The notes: generated by a model from the letters alone, not told the origin. DNA of 64,000 nt from Catenovulum sp. 2E275 (GCF_025515275.1 NZ_JAOPFU010000009.1:1-64000); one strand, 5' to 3'; shown: positions 27,688 to 38,233, counted from the first letter of the stretch. A program made the numbers and translations.

Positions 27688-28074
27688 ATGAATTTTGATG
27701 TAACCAATAAACCTAAAGGATTTAAAAGAATTGTGATGGCGGCAGGTCATTCAATGAGCGCACTAAATTGGTTAGCTAAAAACGAAGCCGCCTTTCGACA
27801 AGAGCTCGTTATTTTATTCGTAGCAATTCTACTGTGCATCGGAGTAGATTTTAGTCTTTATCAAAAGTTAATCTTGTTAAGCACTGCTTTATTTTTATTG
27901 TTTACTGAAATAGTGAATACGGCTATTGAAGTGATTATTGACCGAGTTAGTTTGGAGCTACATCCGTTATCTAAACTGGCTAAAGATTTAGGTTCAGCCG
28001 CCGTTTTAATCGCTTTATGCATTTTAATATTAGGTTGGACTTGCTGCTTTTATCTTCAATTTTTTACCAGCTAA
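27688..28074 (+). CDS. dgkA: Diacylglycerol kinase DgkA
   Basis: DgkA phosphorylates diacylglycerol in the inner membrane. The 128-residue protein has three membrane helices and the family signature NEAAFRQE near residue 32, EIVNTAIEVIIDR near 78 and KDLGSAAVLIAL near 101. DgkA recycles the diacylglycerol released when EptA-type or OpgB-type enzymes take the lipid head group. Its place after the two transferases therefore makes metabolic sense and supports a common operon. Confidence 0.92.
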   Translation: MNFDVTNKPKGFKRIVMAAGHSMSALNWLAKNEAAFRQELVILFVAILLCIGVDFSLYQKLILLSTALFLLFTEIVNTAIEVIIDRVSLELHPLSKLAKDLGSAAVLIALCILILGWTCCFYLQFFTS

Positions 28075-28154
28075 ATTGTGTTTTTTAATTTATTATCCAA
28101 AGTTGAGGTTATTTAGGTATACAATGTCGTAAATTTTGCAATGTATGTGGTTGA

Positions 28155-28430
28155 ATGAATTTTATTAAGCAGTTACTCATTTTATTATTAAGTGCAGGGG
28201 TGATTATTGGGATTGGTGCGGGTGTGTACTGGTTATTTCATGCCGGACAAAGCTATTTAGATGCGAGTTATTCTAATAGCCCATTAACCAGTCCTATTTT
28301 ATGGCTGGTAATGATTATTGCGGCAATTGTTGCTGTGGTTTCCAGAATATGGCGGCGCTATCAGGAAAAACTGTTTATCAGGCAGTTGAGTCAGCGCAAA
28401 GCTAAATCCAGCGCTGATAAACAATCATAA
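28155..28430 (+). CDS. Small two-helix membrane protein of unknown function
   Basis: A 91-residue protein with two hydrophobic helices (about 6-28 and 47-64) and a strongly basic tail. I do not recognise a family. It lies 80 bp after dgkA and ends two bases before the convergent dsbB stop. No clear ribosome site precedes the ATG at 28155. Confidence 0.55.
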   Translation: MNFIKQLLILLLSAGVIIGIGAGVYWLFHAGQSYLDASYSNSPLTSPILWLVMIIAAIVAVVSRIWRRYQEKLFIRQLSQRKAKSSADKQS

Positions 28431-28432
28431 AG

Positions 28433-28942
28433 TTAAACCTGTTTAAATCGAATTAAATGATAAAGCGGAACAAGGATAAAAACAGCCGCATATAAGGCAA
28501 AAATAAACTGCATCCATTGTGGCATACTCAAGCCTAAAAATTGCCAGTCAAGCGTTGCACAGTCACCACGTACTTCAAATAAAGCCGGAAACCAGATATC
28601 CGGTGCAAACCAGCTTGGAAAATCCGGCATAAAATCACAACCAGCAAACGGATTTGGATTTGCCTGAATATCCACATGCTCTGCGGCTATTTTATAGCCC
28701 CATAACGCAAAAAAGAGTCCGCCAAGGTAACTGACAACTCGGGTATAAAGCTCTTTGGGGAATAACAATGCTGGTAAACAGGCGACAAAAACACCCCATA
28801 GCGCAAGTCGCTGGTAAATACATTTTATGCAAGGCTCAAGTCCCATCGCATACTGAAAATATAAAGCGGTAAACTCAAGCGCTAATACTGACAAAGTTAA
28901 GATTAGCCAGGCGCTGCGTTTTTGGTTAAATGCTAAAGCCAC
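28433..28942 (-). CDS. dsbB: Disulfide bond formation protein DsbB
   Basis: DsbB reoxidises DsbA and passes electrons to quinones. The 169-residue protein has four membrane helices and both redox pairs: CIKC near residue 37, and the second pair from Cys in NPFAGCDFMP near 99 and GDCATLDW near 126. Downstream in the divergent sense lies nhaB, as in E. coli, where nhaB and dsbB are also adjacent. Confidence 0.93.
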   Translation of the reverse strand: MALAFNQKRSAWLILTLSVLALEFTALYFQYAMGLEPCIKCIYQRLALWGVFVACLPALLFPKELYTRVVSYLGGLFFALWGYKIAAEHVDIQANPNPFAGCDFMPDFPSWFAPDIWFPALFEVRGDCATLDWQFLGLSMPQWMQFIFALYAAVFILVPLYHLIRFKQV

Positions 28943-29009
28943 TCAAATATCCTTCTTAATTTTTTTAGTGATTAATTGATTTTCAGTTAAACAGAAAGTT
29001 CAATTTAAC

Positions 29010-29038
29010 AGGCAATAAACGCTTATTTGTTATTGCCT
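29010..29038 (-). terminator. Hairpin after nhaB
   Basis: An inverted repeat with 9-bp arms (AGGCAATAA and TTATTGCCT) and an 11-nt loop lies just past the nhaB stop on the minus strand. Confidence 0.5.
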
Positions 29039-29070
29039 TATTGTTATCATTTGATTTTTTATATCAACTC

Positions 29071-30651
29071 TTAATGTATTTGCGATTCTATCACGGCAGA
29101 AGCTGCGTGGTGTTCAATTAATCCGGTTGAATATAAAAAGTCAGTTAATTGTGGTAAAAACAACCAAGTGAAAATTAATCCAACCGTTGTTAATACCAGA
29201 GTGTAGGGCAGCGCCATATAAACCATTCGGCCATAAGATAACCTGACTAAAGGCGCCAAGGTGCTGGTTAACAAAAATAAAAATGCGGCTTGTCCGTTAG
29301 GGGTCGCAATACTGGGTAAATTAGTGCCGGTATTTATGGCTATTGCTAATAAATCAAACTGTTCACGGCTAATTTGACCGGTTAGTAGCGCTTCTTTTAC
29401 TTCGGTAATATAAACCGAACCAACAAAAACATTATCGCTGACCATAGATAACAAGCCGTTTGCTAAATAAAATACCGCTAGTTGTGAGCGACCTTCAAAA
29501 GTAAGTACCCATTCGATAACTGGAATAAATAAATGCTGGTCGATAATAACGGCAACAACTGCAAAAAATACGCAAAGCAGGGCGGTAAATGGAAGCGATT
29601 CTTGAAACGCTCGGCCAATTTGGTGCTCGTCAGTAACGCCACAAAAACTGGTCGCAAAAATAATAATGCTTAACCCAATTAAGCCAACCGTTGCTAAATG
29701 TAAAGCAAGTGCGATAATTAACCAAACCGCAATCAGGGCTTGAATATAGTATTTGGCAACATCCTGTTTGGTTTGTTTGGCATCCATATAATGGTCGTAA
29801 TCGGTTAGAATTTTTCTAACTTTATCCGGCAGTTTTGCCCCATAACCAAAACTTTTTGTTTTTTCGAGTAAAACGGTTGTGGTTAAACCACAAATTAAAA
29901 CCGGAATAGTCACCGCAGACATACGGAGAAAAAACTCAATAAAACCCCACTGTGCTTTGGCGGCAATAATCAGATTTTGTGGTTCACCTACCATAGTGGT
30001 AACCCCGCCAAGAGCTGTCCCTATGGCAGCATGCATTAATAAATTACGTAAAAAAGCACGAAAGTCTTCCAGTTGTTCTTCAGATAATGGCTCAATTTTA
30101 GAGTCTTCGGTGTGATCATGTTCAGCCGAAAAATCTTTACCGGACGCGACTCTGTGATAAATCGAATAAAAACCAACTGCGACACTGATGATCACAGCGA
30201 TAACGGTTAATGCATCTAAAAATGCGGATAAAACAGCCGCAGCACAAACAAAAGCCAGTGATAAATTTGTTTTTGAGCGTACATGAATCAGCAATTTGGT
30301 AAATAAAAACAGCAGCAGGTTTTTCATAAAATAAATACCGGCGACCATAAAAATTAACAGCAGTAGCACTTCAATATTGGATTCTATTTCATGCATAACA
30401 TGATCTATGCTGGTCATTCCAATGGCGATTGCCTCGATTACTAATAAACCTCCGGGTTGTAGTGGGTAGCATTTTAATGCCATCGCCAGCGTAAAAATAA
30501 ATTCTGCAACTAGTAACCAACCCGCAAGATAGGGGGAGGTATAAAAAATAATCGGGTTAACAATTAAAAACGTTAAAATAAGTTGTTTGTACCAATTGGG
30601 GGAATTACCGAGAAAGTTTTTCAGAAAGGCTTGAGTTAATGTTATTGCCAT
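29071..30651 (-). CDS. nhaB: Na+/H+ antiporter NhaB
   Basis: NhaB expels sodium in exchange for protons, which helps energise the sodium cycle that drives the PomAB stator. The 526-residue protein has about twelve hydrophobic segments and family segments such as [18 protein letters not shown] and [18 protein letters not shown]. coli NhaB is 513 residues. In E. coli and vibrios nhaB is next to fadR; here the other neighbour is lolC and no fadR is seen. Confidence 0.92.
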   Translation of the reverse strand: MAITLTQAFLKNFLGNSPNWYKQLILTFLIVNPIIFYTSPYLAGWLLVAEFIFTLAMALKCYPLQPGGLLVIEAIAIGMTSIDHVMHEIESNIEVLLLLIFMVAGIYFMKNLLLFLFTKLLIHVRSKTNLSLAFVCAAAVLSAFLDALTVIAVIISVAVGFYSIYHRVASGKDFSAEHDHTEDSKIEPLSEEQLEDFRAFLRNLLMHAAIGTALGGVTTMVGEPQNLIIAAKAQWGFIEFFLRMSAVTIPVLICGLTTTVLLEKTKSFGYGAKLPDKVRKILTDYDHYMDAKQTKQDVAKYYIQALIAVWLIIALALHLATVGLIGLSIIIFATSFCGVTDEHQIGRAFQESLPFTALLCVFFAVVAVIIDQHLFIPVIEWVLTFEGRSQLAVFYLANGLLSMVSDNVFVGSVYITEVKEALLTGQISREQFDLLAIAINTGTNLPSIATPNGQAAFLFLLTSTLAPLVRLSYGRMVYMALPYTLVLTTVGLIFTWLFLPQLTDFLYSTGLIEHHAASAVIESQIH

Positions 30652-30800
30652 TTTGAGGTTTCCTGTGTGAGTGTTTATTTTTAGTTTTAGAATTATTTAG
30701 TGGTTATCTGTTATCAAGTATCCATTTTTAACTATAGGATTTAGTTATAAAATTCGCTATAGTCACGGAAAAAATTCACGGTTAACATTGAGGACAGTTT

Positions 30801-32027
30801 TTGTTTTATCCAACCAGTTTATTTATCGCGCAAAGATATAGCCGTGGTCATCAGTCTAATAAATTTGTTTCTTTTATTACGTTTTTTTCTGTCGCGGGCA
30901 TTAGTTTAGGCGTCATTGCGCTAATTTCTGTGATCTCTGTGATGAATGGGTTTGAAAGTGAGCTTAAAAAACGCATTTTAGGTGTGATCCCACACATGGT
31001 TGTGCAGCAGTCTCAAGCTGAAACGCCAAACTTTATCAGCGACTTACAAAATACCCCAAATGTGATTGGGGTAACGCCGTTTGAGCAGCAGGCTGGTTTG
31101 GTGCAATCGGCTCAGGATATGCGCGCGATTTATGTTCAGGGCATTGAACCGAGCGAATCAGCTAAATATTCAATTATTGCACATAACATTGTTTATGGTG
31201 ATTTTTACCAGCTAAAGCCGCGTCAATATCAGGTTGTGATTGCCCAGCAACTAGCTAATCAGTTAGATGTGAGAGTAGGCGATAAAATACGGGTGATGCT
31301 GGCTAAAGGCAGCACTTATACGCCAATGGGACGTGTGCCTGTACAACGAAACTTTACCGTCGCCGCTATTTTTAACGCTGGCTCAGACGCTGATGCAAAT
31401 GTAGTATTAATCCATATTCAGGATTTAAACCGATTATTACGCCAGCCCGTAGAGCAAGTGAGCAGTGTTCGTTTGTATTTAGACGATGCTTTTAATTTAA
31501 ATTTTGCTAAACAATCTATTTTAGCCAAACATCCCGACTGGCAAATTACTGACTGGCGGCAGACTCAAGGTGAGTTATTTGAAGCGGTTAAAATGGAAAA
31601 AAATATGATGTGGTTAATGCTGGCGCTGATTATTGCCGTGGCCACATTTAACATTGTATCGGCATTGGTAATGGTGGTTAATGATAAACGTGTTGAAATT
31701 GCATCGCTTAAAACCATCGGCATGACTAACCGCCAACTGGTGATGATTTTTATTTTACAGGGCATGTATAAAGGCTGTGTTGGTGCTGTTATTGGCACGG
31801 TAGCTGGTGTGCTGTTAAGTTTTAATTTAAATAATATTTTAGCTGTATTGGGGGTTGGTATTTTTGCTAATCCGGCGTATGCAATGCAAGGCTTACCGAT
31901 TGATTTACACTGGCATCAGGTTATTTTAATTGCGTTATCCGCTATTTTTATGAGCTTTTTAGCAACCATTTATCCGGCTTACCGAGCTGCCAGCACCAAA
32001 CCTGCAGAGATTTTAAGATATGAATAA
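30801..32027 (+). CDS. lolC: Lipoprotein-releasing ABC transporter permease LolC
   Basis: LolC, with LolD and LolE, extracts outer-membrane lipoproteins from the inner membrane and hands them to LolA. The 408-residue protein has one N-terminal and three C-terminal membrane helices, a large periplasmic domain, and the MNGFESEL segment after helix 1. The start is a TTG, with GAGGA six bases upstream, and the resulting N-terminus (YPTSLFIAQRYSRG) aligns with E. coli LolC. The end overlaps lolD by 8 bp. Confidence 0.92.
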   Translation: MFYPTSLFIAQRYSRGHQSNKFVSFITFFSVAGISLGVIALISVISVMNGFESELKKRILGVIPHMVVQQSQAETPNFISDLQNTPNVIGVTPFEQQAGLVQSAQDMRAIYVQGIEPSESAKYSIIAHNIVYGDFYQLKPRQYQVVIAQQLANQLDVRVGDKIRVMLAKGSTYTPMGRVPVQRNFTVAAIFNAGSDADANVVLIHIQDLNRLLRQPVEQVSSVRLYLDDAFNLNFAKQSILAKHPDWQITDWRQTQGELFEAVKMEKNMMWLMLALIIAVATFNIVSALVMVVNDKRVEIASLKTIGMTNRQLVMIFILQGMYKGCVGAVIGTVAGVLLSFNLNNILAVLGVGIFANPAYAMQGLPIDLHWHQVILIALSAIFMSFLATIYPAYRAASTKPAEILRYE

Positions 32028-32724
32028 ACCTTTATTTGAATGCAAAAATATCACTAAAAAATATCATGACGGCTCTGCTCAAATTAGTGTATTAAATCAA
32101 CTTAATTTAACTTTATCGGCCGCTGAAAATGTCGCCATTGTGGGCAGTTCCGGCTCAGGTAAAAGTAGTCTTTTACATATTATGGGCACATTAGATGCTC
32201 CAACCGAAGGGCAAATTTTATTTAAAGGGCAAGATATTCACCAGTTATCAGAGCGCAAACAGGCTTTGTTTCGTAACCAAAATTTAGGGTTTGTTTATCA
32301 GTTTCATCATTTATTAGGTGAATTTAACGCGCTTGAAAATGTAGTGATGCCATTATTAATTGCCAAACAACCATTAAAGCAGGCTGAGCAACAAGCTAAA
32401 GCTATGTTAGAGCGGGTCGGGTTATCGCACAGGTTAAAGCATAAACCAAGTGAGCTTTCTGGTGGTGAAAGGCAAAGAGTTGCCATTGCGCGTGCTTTGG
32501 TGCATCAACCCGATATTGTTTTGGCCGATGAGCCAACCGGTAATTTGGATGCTGAAAATGCGGCGGCGGTTTTTGATTTAATTTTACAGCTTAAAAATGA
32601 GTTATCGACTTGTTTTGTTTTTGTCACTCACGACTTAAATTTAGCCAATAAAATGGATAGACAACTAAAACTTAAACAAGGCCTGTTATTTGAATTAAAT
32701 GCCGAAGTGGTTGAGCATGATTAA
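32020..32724 (+). CDS. lolD: Lipoprotein-releasing ABC transporter ATPase LolD
   Basis: The ATPase that powers LolCDE. Walker A is GSSGSGKSS near residue 42, the signature motif LSGGERQRVAIARAL near 147, Walker B IVLADEPTGNLD near 166 and the switch His in VTHD near 202. Its 234 residues match E. coli LolD (233). It overlaps both neighbours by 8 bp, in a lolC-lolD-lolE operon. Confidence 0.95.
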   Translation: MNKPLFECKNITKKYHDGSAQISVLNQLNLTLSAAENVAIVGSSGSGKSSLLHIMGTLDAPTEGQILFKGQDIHQLSERKQALFRNQNLGFVYQFHHLLGEFNALENVVMPLLIAKQPLKQAEQQAKAMLERVGLSHRLKHKPSELSGGERQRVAIARALVHQPDIVLADEPTGNLDAENAAAVFDLILQLKNELSTCFVFVTHDLNLANKMDRQLKLKQGLLFELNAEVVEHD

Positions 32725-33961
32725 TTCTTTAGCTGCAAAAATAGGGATTCGTTACGCCAAAAGTCAGGCACATAACCGATTTATTCGCTTTATTTCAGCG
32801 TCATCAACCAGCGGCATTGCGCTTGGTGTATGTGTGTTGATCTGGGTTTTATCGGCTATGAATGGCTTTGAAAATGAGCTTAAAACCCGGCTATTATCGA
32901 TTGTGCCACATATTGAATTTAGCAGTGTAGAAGCCAGCGGTATTGAAAATTGGCAAAGTGTTGCGGCTGGTATTAAACAGCATCAGCAGGTACTTGGCGT
33001 GGCGCCTTTTGTGCGCTTTAGTGGGTTGATTCAGTATAAAGATGAATTAAAACCGGTTGAAATTCGTGGAATTGACTGGCAAGCAGAGCAGGCGGTTGCC
33101 GATTTAAAATCTTATATCATGCCTGAGTACATAAATAATTTTAAGCAGCAAGAAGGGGTGATTTTAGGTAAAGATTTAGCCAAATCACTTAAGTTAAGCA
33201 TAGGTGATTCTGTTCAGGTTTTGGTCCCTCAGGTTGATGAAAATAAAAGATTATTACCGCCTAAATCATTAAGTTTAACATTAATTGGATTGCTTGAATC
33301 TGGCGGGCAGCTTGATCATACCATAGGATTTACCCAGCTACCGGTAGCCGCTGCGGCAACCGGCTGGACACGCGGTGTACAAGGGTTAAGAATCAAAATT
33401 GATGATGTCTTTAATGCCGGAAAAATAGCGCGTGAAATTGGTTATACCTTGCCGGTTTATGTTTATGTACAAGACTGGACCCGACAGTTTGGGCATGTAT
33501 ATAACGATATTCAACTGGTACGCAGTATTATGTATATTATTTTGGCGCTCGTAATAGCCGTTGCTTGTTTTAATATCGTCTCGACTTTGGTTATGGCGGT
33601 CAATGAAAAGCAAAGTGATATTGCGATTTTGCGCACTATGGGCATGAAAAAACAGCATATTGTGCAAAGCTTTATGTTACAAGGCTTATATCATGGTTTA
33701 CTGGGCACCAGTATTGGGGTTGTTTTAGGGATTTTAGGCGGTTTGTATTTAGGTAAATTTATTGCGCTACTGGAATCGTTATTTGGCTTTCATTTGTTAT
33801 CTGGTGACATTTATTTTATCGACTTTTTACCAACTAAACTCAATTGGCATGATGTCTGGATAACCGCAAGTGTGGCGATTGTGATGTCATTAATTGCAAC
33901 TATTTATCCGTCGTTAAAAGCCGCTAAAGTAGACCCTGCAAAAGTTGTCGGAAAAATTTAG
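32717..33961 (+). CDS. lolE: Lipoprotein-releasing ABC transporter permease LolE
   Basis: The second permease of the LolCDE complex, clearly homologous to LolC. It has four membrane helices and the AMNGFENELKTRLLSIVPH segment after helix 1. The frame is open from 32699, but the ATG at 32717 gives a 414-residue protein whose start (INSLAAKIGIRYAKS) aligns with E. coli LolE. It overlaps the lolD end by 8 bp. Confidence 0.92.
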   Translation: MINSLAAKIGIRYAKSQAHNRFIRFISASSTSGIALGVCVLIWVLSAMNGFENELKTRLLSIVPHIEFSSVEASGIENWQSVAAGIKQHQQVLGVAPFVRFSGLIQYKDELKPVEIRGIDWQAEQAVADLKSYIMPEYINNFKQQEGVILGKDLAKSLKLSIGDSVQVLVPQVDENKRLLPPKSLSLTLIGLLESGGQLDHTIGFTQLPVAAAATGWTRGVQGLRIKIDDVFNAGKIAREIGYTLPVYVYVQDWTRQFGHVYNDIQLVRSIMYIILALVIAVACFNIVSTLVMAVNEKQSDIAILRTMGMKKQHIVQSFMLQGLYHGLLGTSIGVVLGILGGLYLGKFIALLESLFGFHLLSGDIYFIDFLPTKLNWHDVWITASVAIVMSLIATIYPSLKAAKVDPAKVVGKI

Positions 33962-33994
33962 CCAACGGCAAAAAATACTAATAAAAACAAACTA

Positions 33995-34026
33995 AAAACG
34001 CCAGCGCATAATTGCGCTGGCGTTTT
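33995..34026. terminator. Bidirectional terminator after lolCDE
   Basis: A perfect 14-bp stem (33995-34008 and 34013-34026, TAAT loop) with core CGCCAGCGC and A and T tracts on both sides. It separates lolE from the convergent small gene at 34030. Confidence 0.93.
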
Positions 34027-34029
34027 ATT

Positions 34030-34293
34030 TTATTCTGGTTTGCTGCGGTAAATATCCAACAGCTTATTGGTAAAGTCTTCGGCTTCTAATCCACTTTTAT
34101 AATCTAAATGATAACTATGGTGAAAACCGAGCGAGAGTTTAACGTAAGGATCGTGAATGCTAATGTTATAACCATCCTGATCACTATCGGCAATTAAGCC
34201 ATGATAATGCCAGCCATCATCTTTCTTTTCTCCTTTTTCTTGAATAATAGAAAAGACACGATAAATAATTTTACTATCTAAACTGTTTTTCAT
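34030..34293 (-). CDS. Small soluble protein of unknown function
   Basis: An 87-residue acidic, aromatic-rich protein with no signal peptide or membrane segment. I do not recognise it. The reading frame is supported by a good ribosome site (AAGGAG) before the ATG and by terminators on both sides. It sits between lolE and prs as its own unit. Confidence 0.65.
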   Translation of the reverse strand: MKNSLDSKIIYRVFSIIQEKGEKKDDGWHYHGLIADSDQDGYNISIHDPYVKLSLGFHHSYHLDYKSGLEAEDFTNKLLDIYRSKPE

Positions 34294-34354
34294 GCTTCAC
34301 TCCTTAGCTATATATTGACCTACATAAAAGACATGGGGATGATTAAGCATAAAA

Positions 34355-34387
34355 AAAGCCCCGATTAAAAATAATAATCAGGGCTTT
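34355..34387. terminator. Terminator of prs
   Basis: A stem with 13-bp arms (34355-34367 and 34375-34387, one C-A mismatch), core GCCCCGATTA, with poly-A on the left, which gives a U tract for the minus-strand prs transcript. Confidence 0.85.
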
Positions 34388-34427
34388 ATTTAAAATGTGA
34401 AGCAGGCTTGTTTAGCTAAGCTAAATG

Positions 34428-35375
34428 TTAGCCTTCAAACATAGCTGAAATTGATTCTTCGTTGCTCACACGGCGAATGGCTTCAGCCAGCATAGAGCTG
34501 AGCGTACGCTGTACAACTTTATCCAATTTAGCCATAGCAGGATCAAGTGGAATACTGTCAGTGACAATCAGTTTATCAATTTGTGAATCACGGATGTTTT
34601 CAACTGCGTTACCAGAGAAAACTGGGTGAGTTGCATAAGCAAATACCTGACGAGCGCCTTTTTCTTTAAGTGCCGCAGCCGCTTTTGATAAGGTGCCACC
34701 TGTATCTATCATATCATCTACAATAATACAGTCACGGCCTTCAACATCACCAATAATATGCATTACCTGAGCAACGTTTGCTCGTGGGCGACGTTTATCG
34801 ATAATTGCTAAATCGCAATCATCAAACTGTTTAGCAATTGCACGGGCACGAACAACACCACCAATATCTGGAGAAACAATAACCGGGTTTTCAAATTTTT
34901 GCTCACGCATGTGGTCAAGTAAAATTGGGCTGCCAAATACGTTATCTACCGGCACATCAAAAAAGCCCTGAATTTGTTCAGCATGCAGGTCAACTGTCAT
35001 CACACGGTCAACCCCAACATTAGATAAAAAGTCTGCAATCACTTTAGCTGTAATTGGCACACGGGCAGAACGAACACGTCTGTCTTGACGGGCATAACCA
35101 AAATAAGGAATTACCGCAGTGATACGGCCAGCAGATGCACGACGCAACGCATCAATCATGACAATTAGTTCCATTAAGTTGTCATTTGTAGGAGCGCAAG
35201 TTGACTGAATAATAAAAACGTCGGCACCACGAACGTTTTCGTTAATCTGAACGCTAATCTCACCATCGCTAAAACGGCCAACAACGGCTGAACCTAATTT
35301 AGTATAAAGACGGTCTGCGATTCTCTGAGCCAACTCAGGGGTTGCGTTTCCTGTGAAAATTTTCATATCAGGCAC
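34428..35375 (-). CDS. prs: Ribose-phosphate pyrophosphokinase
   Basis: Prs makes phosphoribosyl pyrophosphate from ribose 5-phosphate and ATP for nucleotide, histidine and tryptophan synthesis. The 315-residue protein has FGYARQDRR near residue 95, the ATP loop region RPRANVAQ near 198 and the PRPP-binding [10 protein letters not shown] near 218. Length equals E. coli Prs. It lies 75 bp downstream of ispE in a lolB-ispE-prs order common in gammaproteobacteria. Confidence 0.97.
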   Translation of the reverse strand: MPDMKIFTGNATPELAQRIADRLYTKLGSAVVGRFSDGEISVQINENVRGADVFIIQSTCAPTNDNLMELIVMIDALRRASAGRITAVIPYFGYARQDRRVRSARVPITAKVIADFLSNVGVDRVMTVDLHAEQIQGFFDVPVDNVFGSPILLDHMREQKFENPVIVSPDIGGVVRARAIAKQFDDCDLAIIDKRRPRANVAQVMHIIGDVEGRDCIIVDDMIDTGGTLSKAAAALKEKGARQVFAYATHPVFSGNAVENIRDSQIDKLIVTDSIPLDPAMAKLDKVVQRTLSSMLAEAIRRVSNEESISAMFEG

Positions 35376-35450
35376 GGTAATAAACCTCAGGCAATATCGT
35401 TAAATAGTATTTACAAATTAAGCCGGACTTAGCAATAACCGGCTCAAAGG

Positions 35451-36299
35451 CTAAAATTGTTCAGCTATTAAAGCATGAACAGGTGAAGTATTCAGAGTGC
35501 TAACAACATAAGCGTTAATATCATTTGGCGCTAACTTAGCAACTTTTTGCGCTTGCTCTGGCGTATCAAACAAAGCAAAACAAGCCGCACCTGACCCTGT
35601 CATTCTCGATGGCGCGTATTCTATCAACCAGTCTAAGGTTTTGGCAACCGCTGCAAAGCGAGCTTTTGCAATAGATTCAAAGTCATTGCCTGTTTTTTCG
35701 AAAGAATAGTGTGAAAAATCAATTTTTGCTGTATTTCTGGGTAAATTTTTATCAGCAAATAATTCGGCGGTAGAAACATGGCAGTTTTTAGCTATGGCTA
35801 ATAATAAGCTTTGCTCTGGAACTGTAGTTGGGTATAAAAATTCGCCAATGCCTTGAGCAAAAGCGGTTGTGCCACGTACAAATACAGGCACATCCGCGCC
35901 GAGTTTAACGCCGATTTCAGCTAATTGATCAATTGATAAATTAATTTGCCATAATTTATTTAATATTAATAAAGTGGTTGCGCAGTTAGATGAACCGCCG
36001 CCTAAGCCTGCACCGGCCGGAATGCGTTTTTCCACGCGCATTTTTATACCAAAATTTTGTTTGTTATAAGGCATTAAAGCCTGCGCGGCTTTATAAATTA
36101 AATTATTTTGTGCACTTATATCTAATAAATCACCATTTAAACTAATATTCGCATCATTGGTTAATTCAAAATGCAGCGTGTCGGCTAAATCAATAAACTG
36201 AAATAAAGTTTGTAGTTCGTGGTATCCGTTATCGCGGCGACCGGTAATATGTAAAAACCAATTAATTTTGGCTGGAGATAAACAACTTATTGTTTTCAT
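35451..36299 (-). CDS. ispE: 4-diphosphocytidyl-2-C-methyl-D-erythritol kinase IspE
   Basis: IspE is the GHMP kinase of the MEP isoprenoid pathway. It shows SPAKINWFLHITGRR at residues 8-22, the ATP loop PAGAGLGGGSSN near 92 and MTGSGAACFALF near 237. The 282-residue length is normal. Its ATG overlaps the lolB stop (ATGA). Confidence 0.95.
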   Translation of the reverse strand: MKTISCLSPAKINWFLHITGRRDNGYHELQTLFQFIDLADTLHFELTNDANISLNGDLLDISAQNNLIYKAAQALMPYNKQNFGIKMRVEKRIPAGAGLGGGSSNCATTLLILNKLWQINLSIDQLAEIGVKLGADVPVFVRGTTAFAQGIGEFLYPTTVPEQSLLLAIAKNCHVSTAELFADKNLPRNTAKIDFSHYSFEKTGNDFESIAKARFAAVAKTLDWLIEYAPSRMTGSGAACFALFDTPEQAQKVAKLAPNDINAYVVSTLNTSPVHALIAEQF

Positions 36300-36892
36300 T
36301 GATTAATCTGTTCCCACTGATTGATCTGCAAAATCACAGTTAAATTGTGTGTTTGGCATTTTATTTTTTTGGGTAATTGAATGGGGCCAACTGACTGATA
36401 ACTTAAATAAGTTAACTGCCACTCTTGGCTTGAGCTGGTTCTAACGATTACTTGTTTTGGTAAACCATCTGGATGATAGCTGGCAACAACGCCTTTATGA
36501 ATACCTTTAACCCAGTTGGTTAATTGCATTAACGGAATCTGCCAGCCAATTTGCTCTGCAATTAATTGCTCCGGTGCATTCGACTGGTAACTTTTGCCAT
36601 CGGCCGTTATTTCTATTTGATTTGGCGTACCGGCAATATCCGCAACCTGAATACCTAAGTAAGTGCTTAGCTGAATATCGTAAGCTTGTTGGTCTTGTCG
36701 CCAATATAAAGTGGCACTTTTACTGTTAGCTTGGGTTTTAAATGCAATTTTGCCAGAAACCGTAAATTGTTTAATTTGTGACGGATGAGTGAGTTTGTCC
36801 AGCTCAATATTAGGTTGTAAGCTGGTACAAGCTTGTAAAAAAATGACCAATATCAATAAAGATATTCGATTGAGGGCGCTAAAAGCTTTCAT
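36296..36892 (-). CDS. lolB: Outer membrane lipoprotein insertion protein LolB
   Basis: LolB is the outer-membrane receptor that takes lipoproteins from LolA and inserts them. I chose the ATG at 36892, which gives 198 residues with a lipoprotein signal peptide and a lipobox LQAC near residue 21. The longer frame to 36973 would put a charged extension before the signal and overlap hemA. Family features include FTVSGKIAFKTQ and a GWQIPLMQLTNWVKG segment. It is divergent from hemA and overlaps ispE by 4 bp, the standard arrangement. Confidence 0.9.
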   Translation of the reverse strand: MKAFSALNRISLLILVIFLQACTSLQPNIELDKLTHPSQIKQFTVSGKIAFKTQANSKSATLYWRQDQQAYDIQLSTYLGIQVADIAGTPNQIEITADGKSYQSNAPEQLIAEQIGWQIPLMQLTNWVKGIHKGVVASYHPDGLPKQVIVRTSSSQEWQLTYLSYQSVGPIQLPKKIKCQTHNLTVILQINQWEQINQ

Positions 36893-36966
36893 TCTGCGTG
36901 TCCATCTCGTAAAATTACACTCTTTCCAATTTTTCATATTTAGACTAGGTAAGCAAAGAAGTTTCA

Positions 36967-38223
36967 ATGGCATTATTTTCTTTCGGTATTAGCTACAAAA
37001 CAGCTCCAGTTAGTATACGGGAGAAAGTTTCATTTTCCACAGAACAAGTTGTTGAGTTTGTGATGTCGCTAAAAGAAGCCAATATCGCCGATGAAGCTGT
37101 GGTGGTTTCTACCTGTAACCGAACCGAAGTTTACCTGACTAGTGATCAATTTGACAGACAAAGTGCATTAAGCTGGATGTGCGGCTCTCATGGTGTTGAC
37201 TGTGAAAAACTGAGCGATTGCATGTATTTTCATAGCGATGCAGACAGTATCAGGCATCTAATGCAAGTTGCCTGTGGGTTAGACTCTATGGTTTTGGGTG
37301 AACCACAAATTTTAGGCCAGTTAAAACAAGCTTATTCAGTTGCAGACCAACACAGATTTATTGGCGGCCCGTTAGCCAAATTATTTCAGATGACATTCTC
37401 AGTAGCTAAAGATGTTAGAACCAATACTGAAATTGGTGAATCTGCGGTGTCGGTTGCTTTTGCAGCTGTCAGCCTAGCCAAACAAATTTTTGCCGATTTA
37501 GCTAAAGCTAAAGTATTACTGGTTGGCGCAGGCGAAACCACAGAGTTAGTTGCCCGTCATTTGTATGATAATGGCGCACGCGATTTAACCGTTGCTAACC
37601 GCAGCACGCAAAGAGCGGAAAACCTAGCGACTGAGTTTAATGCTAAAGTGGCAACTTTATCGCAAATACCAGATTTATTAGCTCAAGTTGATATTGTCGT
37701 CAGCTCAACCGCCAGCACTTTACCTTTAATTGGTAAAGGTATGGTTGAAAACGCAATTAAACAGCGCCGTAATCGTCCTATCTTTATGGTGGATTTAGCT
37801 GTGCCCAGAGACATTGAAACTCAGGTTAACGATATAGATAATATCTATTTATATACAGTTGACGATTTGCAGGGTATAGTCCAGCGCAATCAACAAAAGC
37901 GTGTGAAAGCAGCAGAAAAAGCACAGGGTATTATCGAAAACGAAGTTGAAAACTATCAGCTTTGGTTAAAATCGCTTGAGTCGGTTGATTACGTAAGAAG
38001 TTACCGCGCGCAAGCCGAAAAAATAAAAGACACATTATTACAACGTGCATTGAATCAGTTAGAACAGGGTGCAGAGCCGCAAAAAGTATTAACTGAATTA
38101 AGTAATAAGTTAACAAATCAATTGGTTCATACACCAACCGTGGCTTTAAGAGCAGCCGCGAGTTCAGATAATAAATGTAATATCGAATTTTTAGCCGAGC
38201 ATCTTGGCGTTAATCCAGAGTAA
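36967..38223 (+). CDS. hemA: Glutamyl-tRNA reductase
   Basis: HemA reduces glutamyl-tRNA to glutamate 1-semialdehyde, the first step of tetrapyrrole synthesis in most bacteria. The catalytic Cys is in [11 protein letters not shown] near residue 50, the NADPH-binding [13 protein letters not shown] near 186, and [10 protein letters not shown] near 280. Length is 418 residues as in E. coli. The N-terminus ([14 protein letters not shown]) fixes the ATG start. prfA begins 10 bp after it, and prmC follows, a conserved operon. Confidence 0.96.
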   Translation: MALFSFGISYKTAPVSIREKVSFSTEQVVEFVMSLKEANIADEAVVVSTCNRTEVYLTSDQFDRQSALSWMCGSHGVDCEKLSDCMYFHSDADSIRHLMQVACGLDSMVLGEPQILGQLKQAYSVADQHRFIGGPLAKLFQMTFSVAKDVRTNTEIGESAVSVAFAAVSLAKQIFADLAKAKVLLVGAGETTELVARHLYDNGARDLTVANRSTQRAENLATEFNAKVATLSQIPDLLAQVDIVVSSTASTLPLIGKGMVENAIKQRRNRPIFMVDLAVPRDIETQVNDIDNIYLYTVDDLQGIVQRNQQKRVKAAEKAQGIIENEVENYQLWLKSLESVDYVRSYRAQAEKIKDTLLQRALNQLEQGAEPQKVLTELSNKLTNQLVHTPTVALRAAASSDNKCNIEFLAEHLGVNPE

Positions 38224-38233
38224 AACAAAATCC

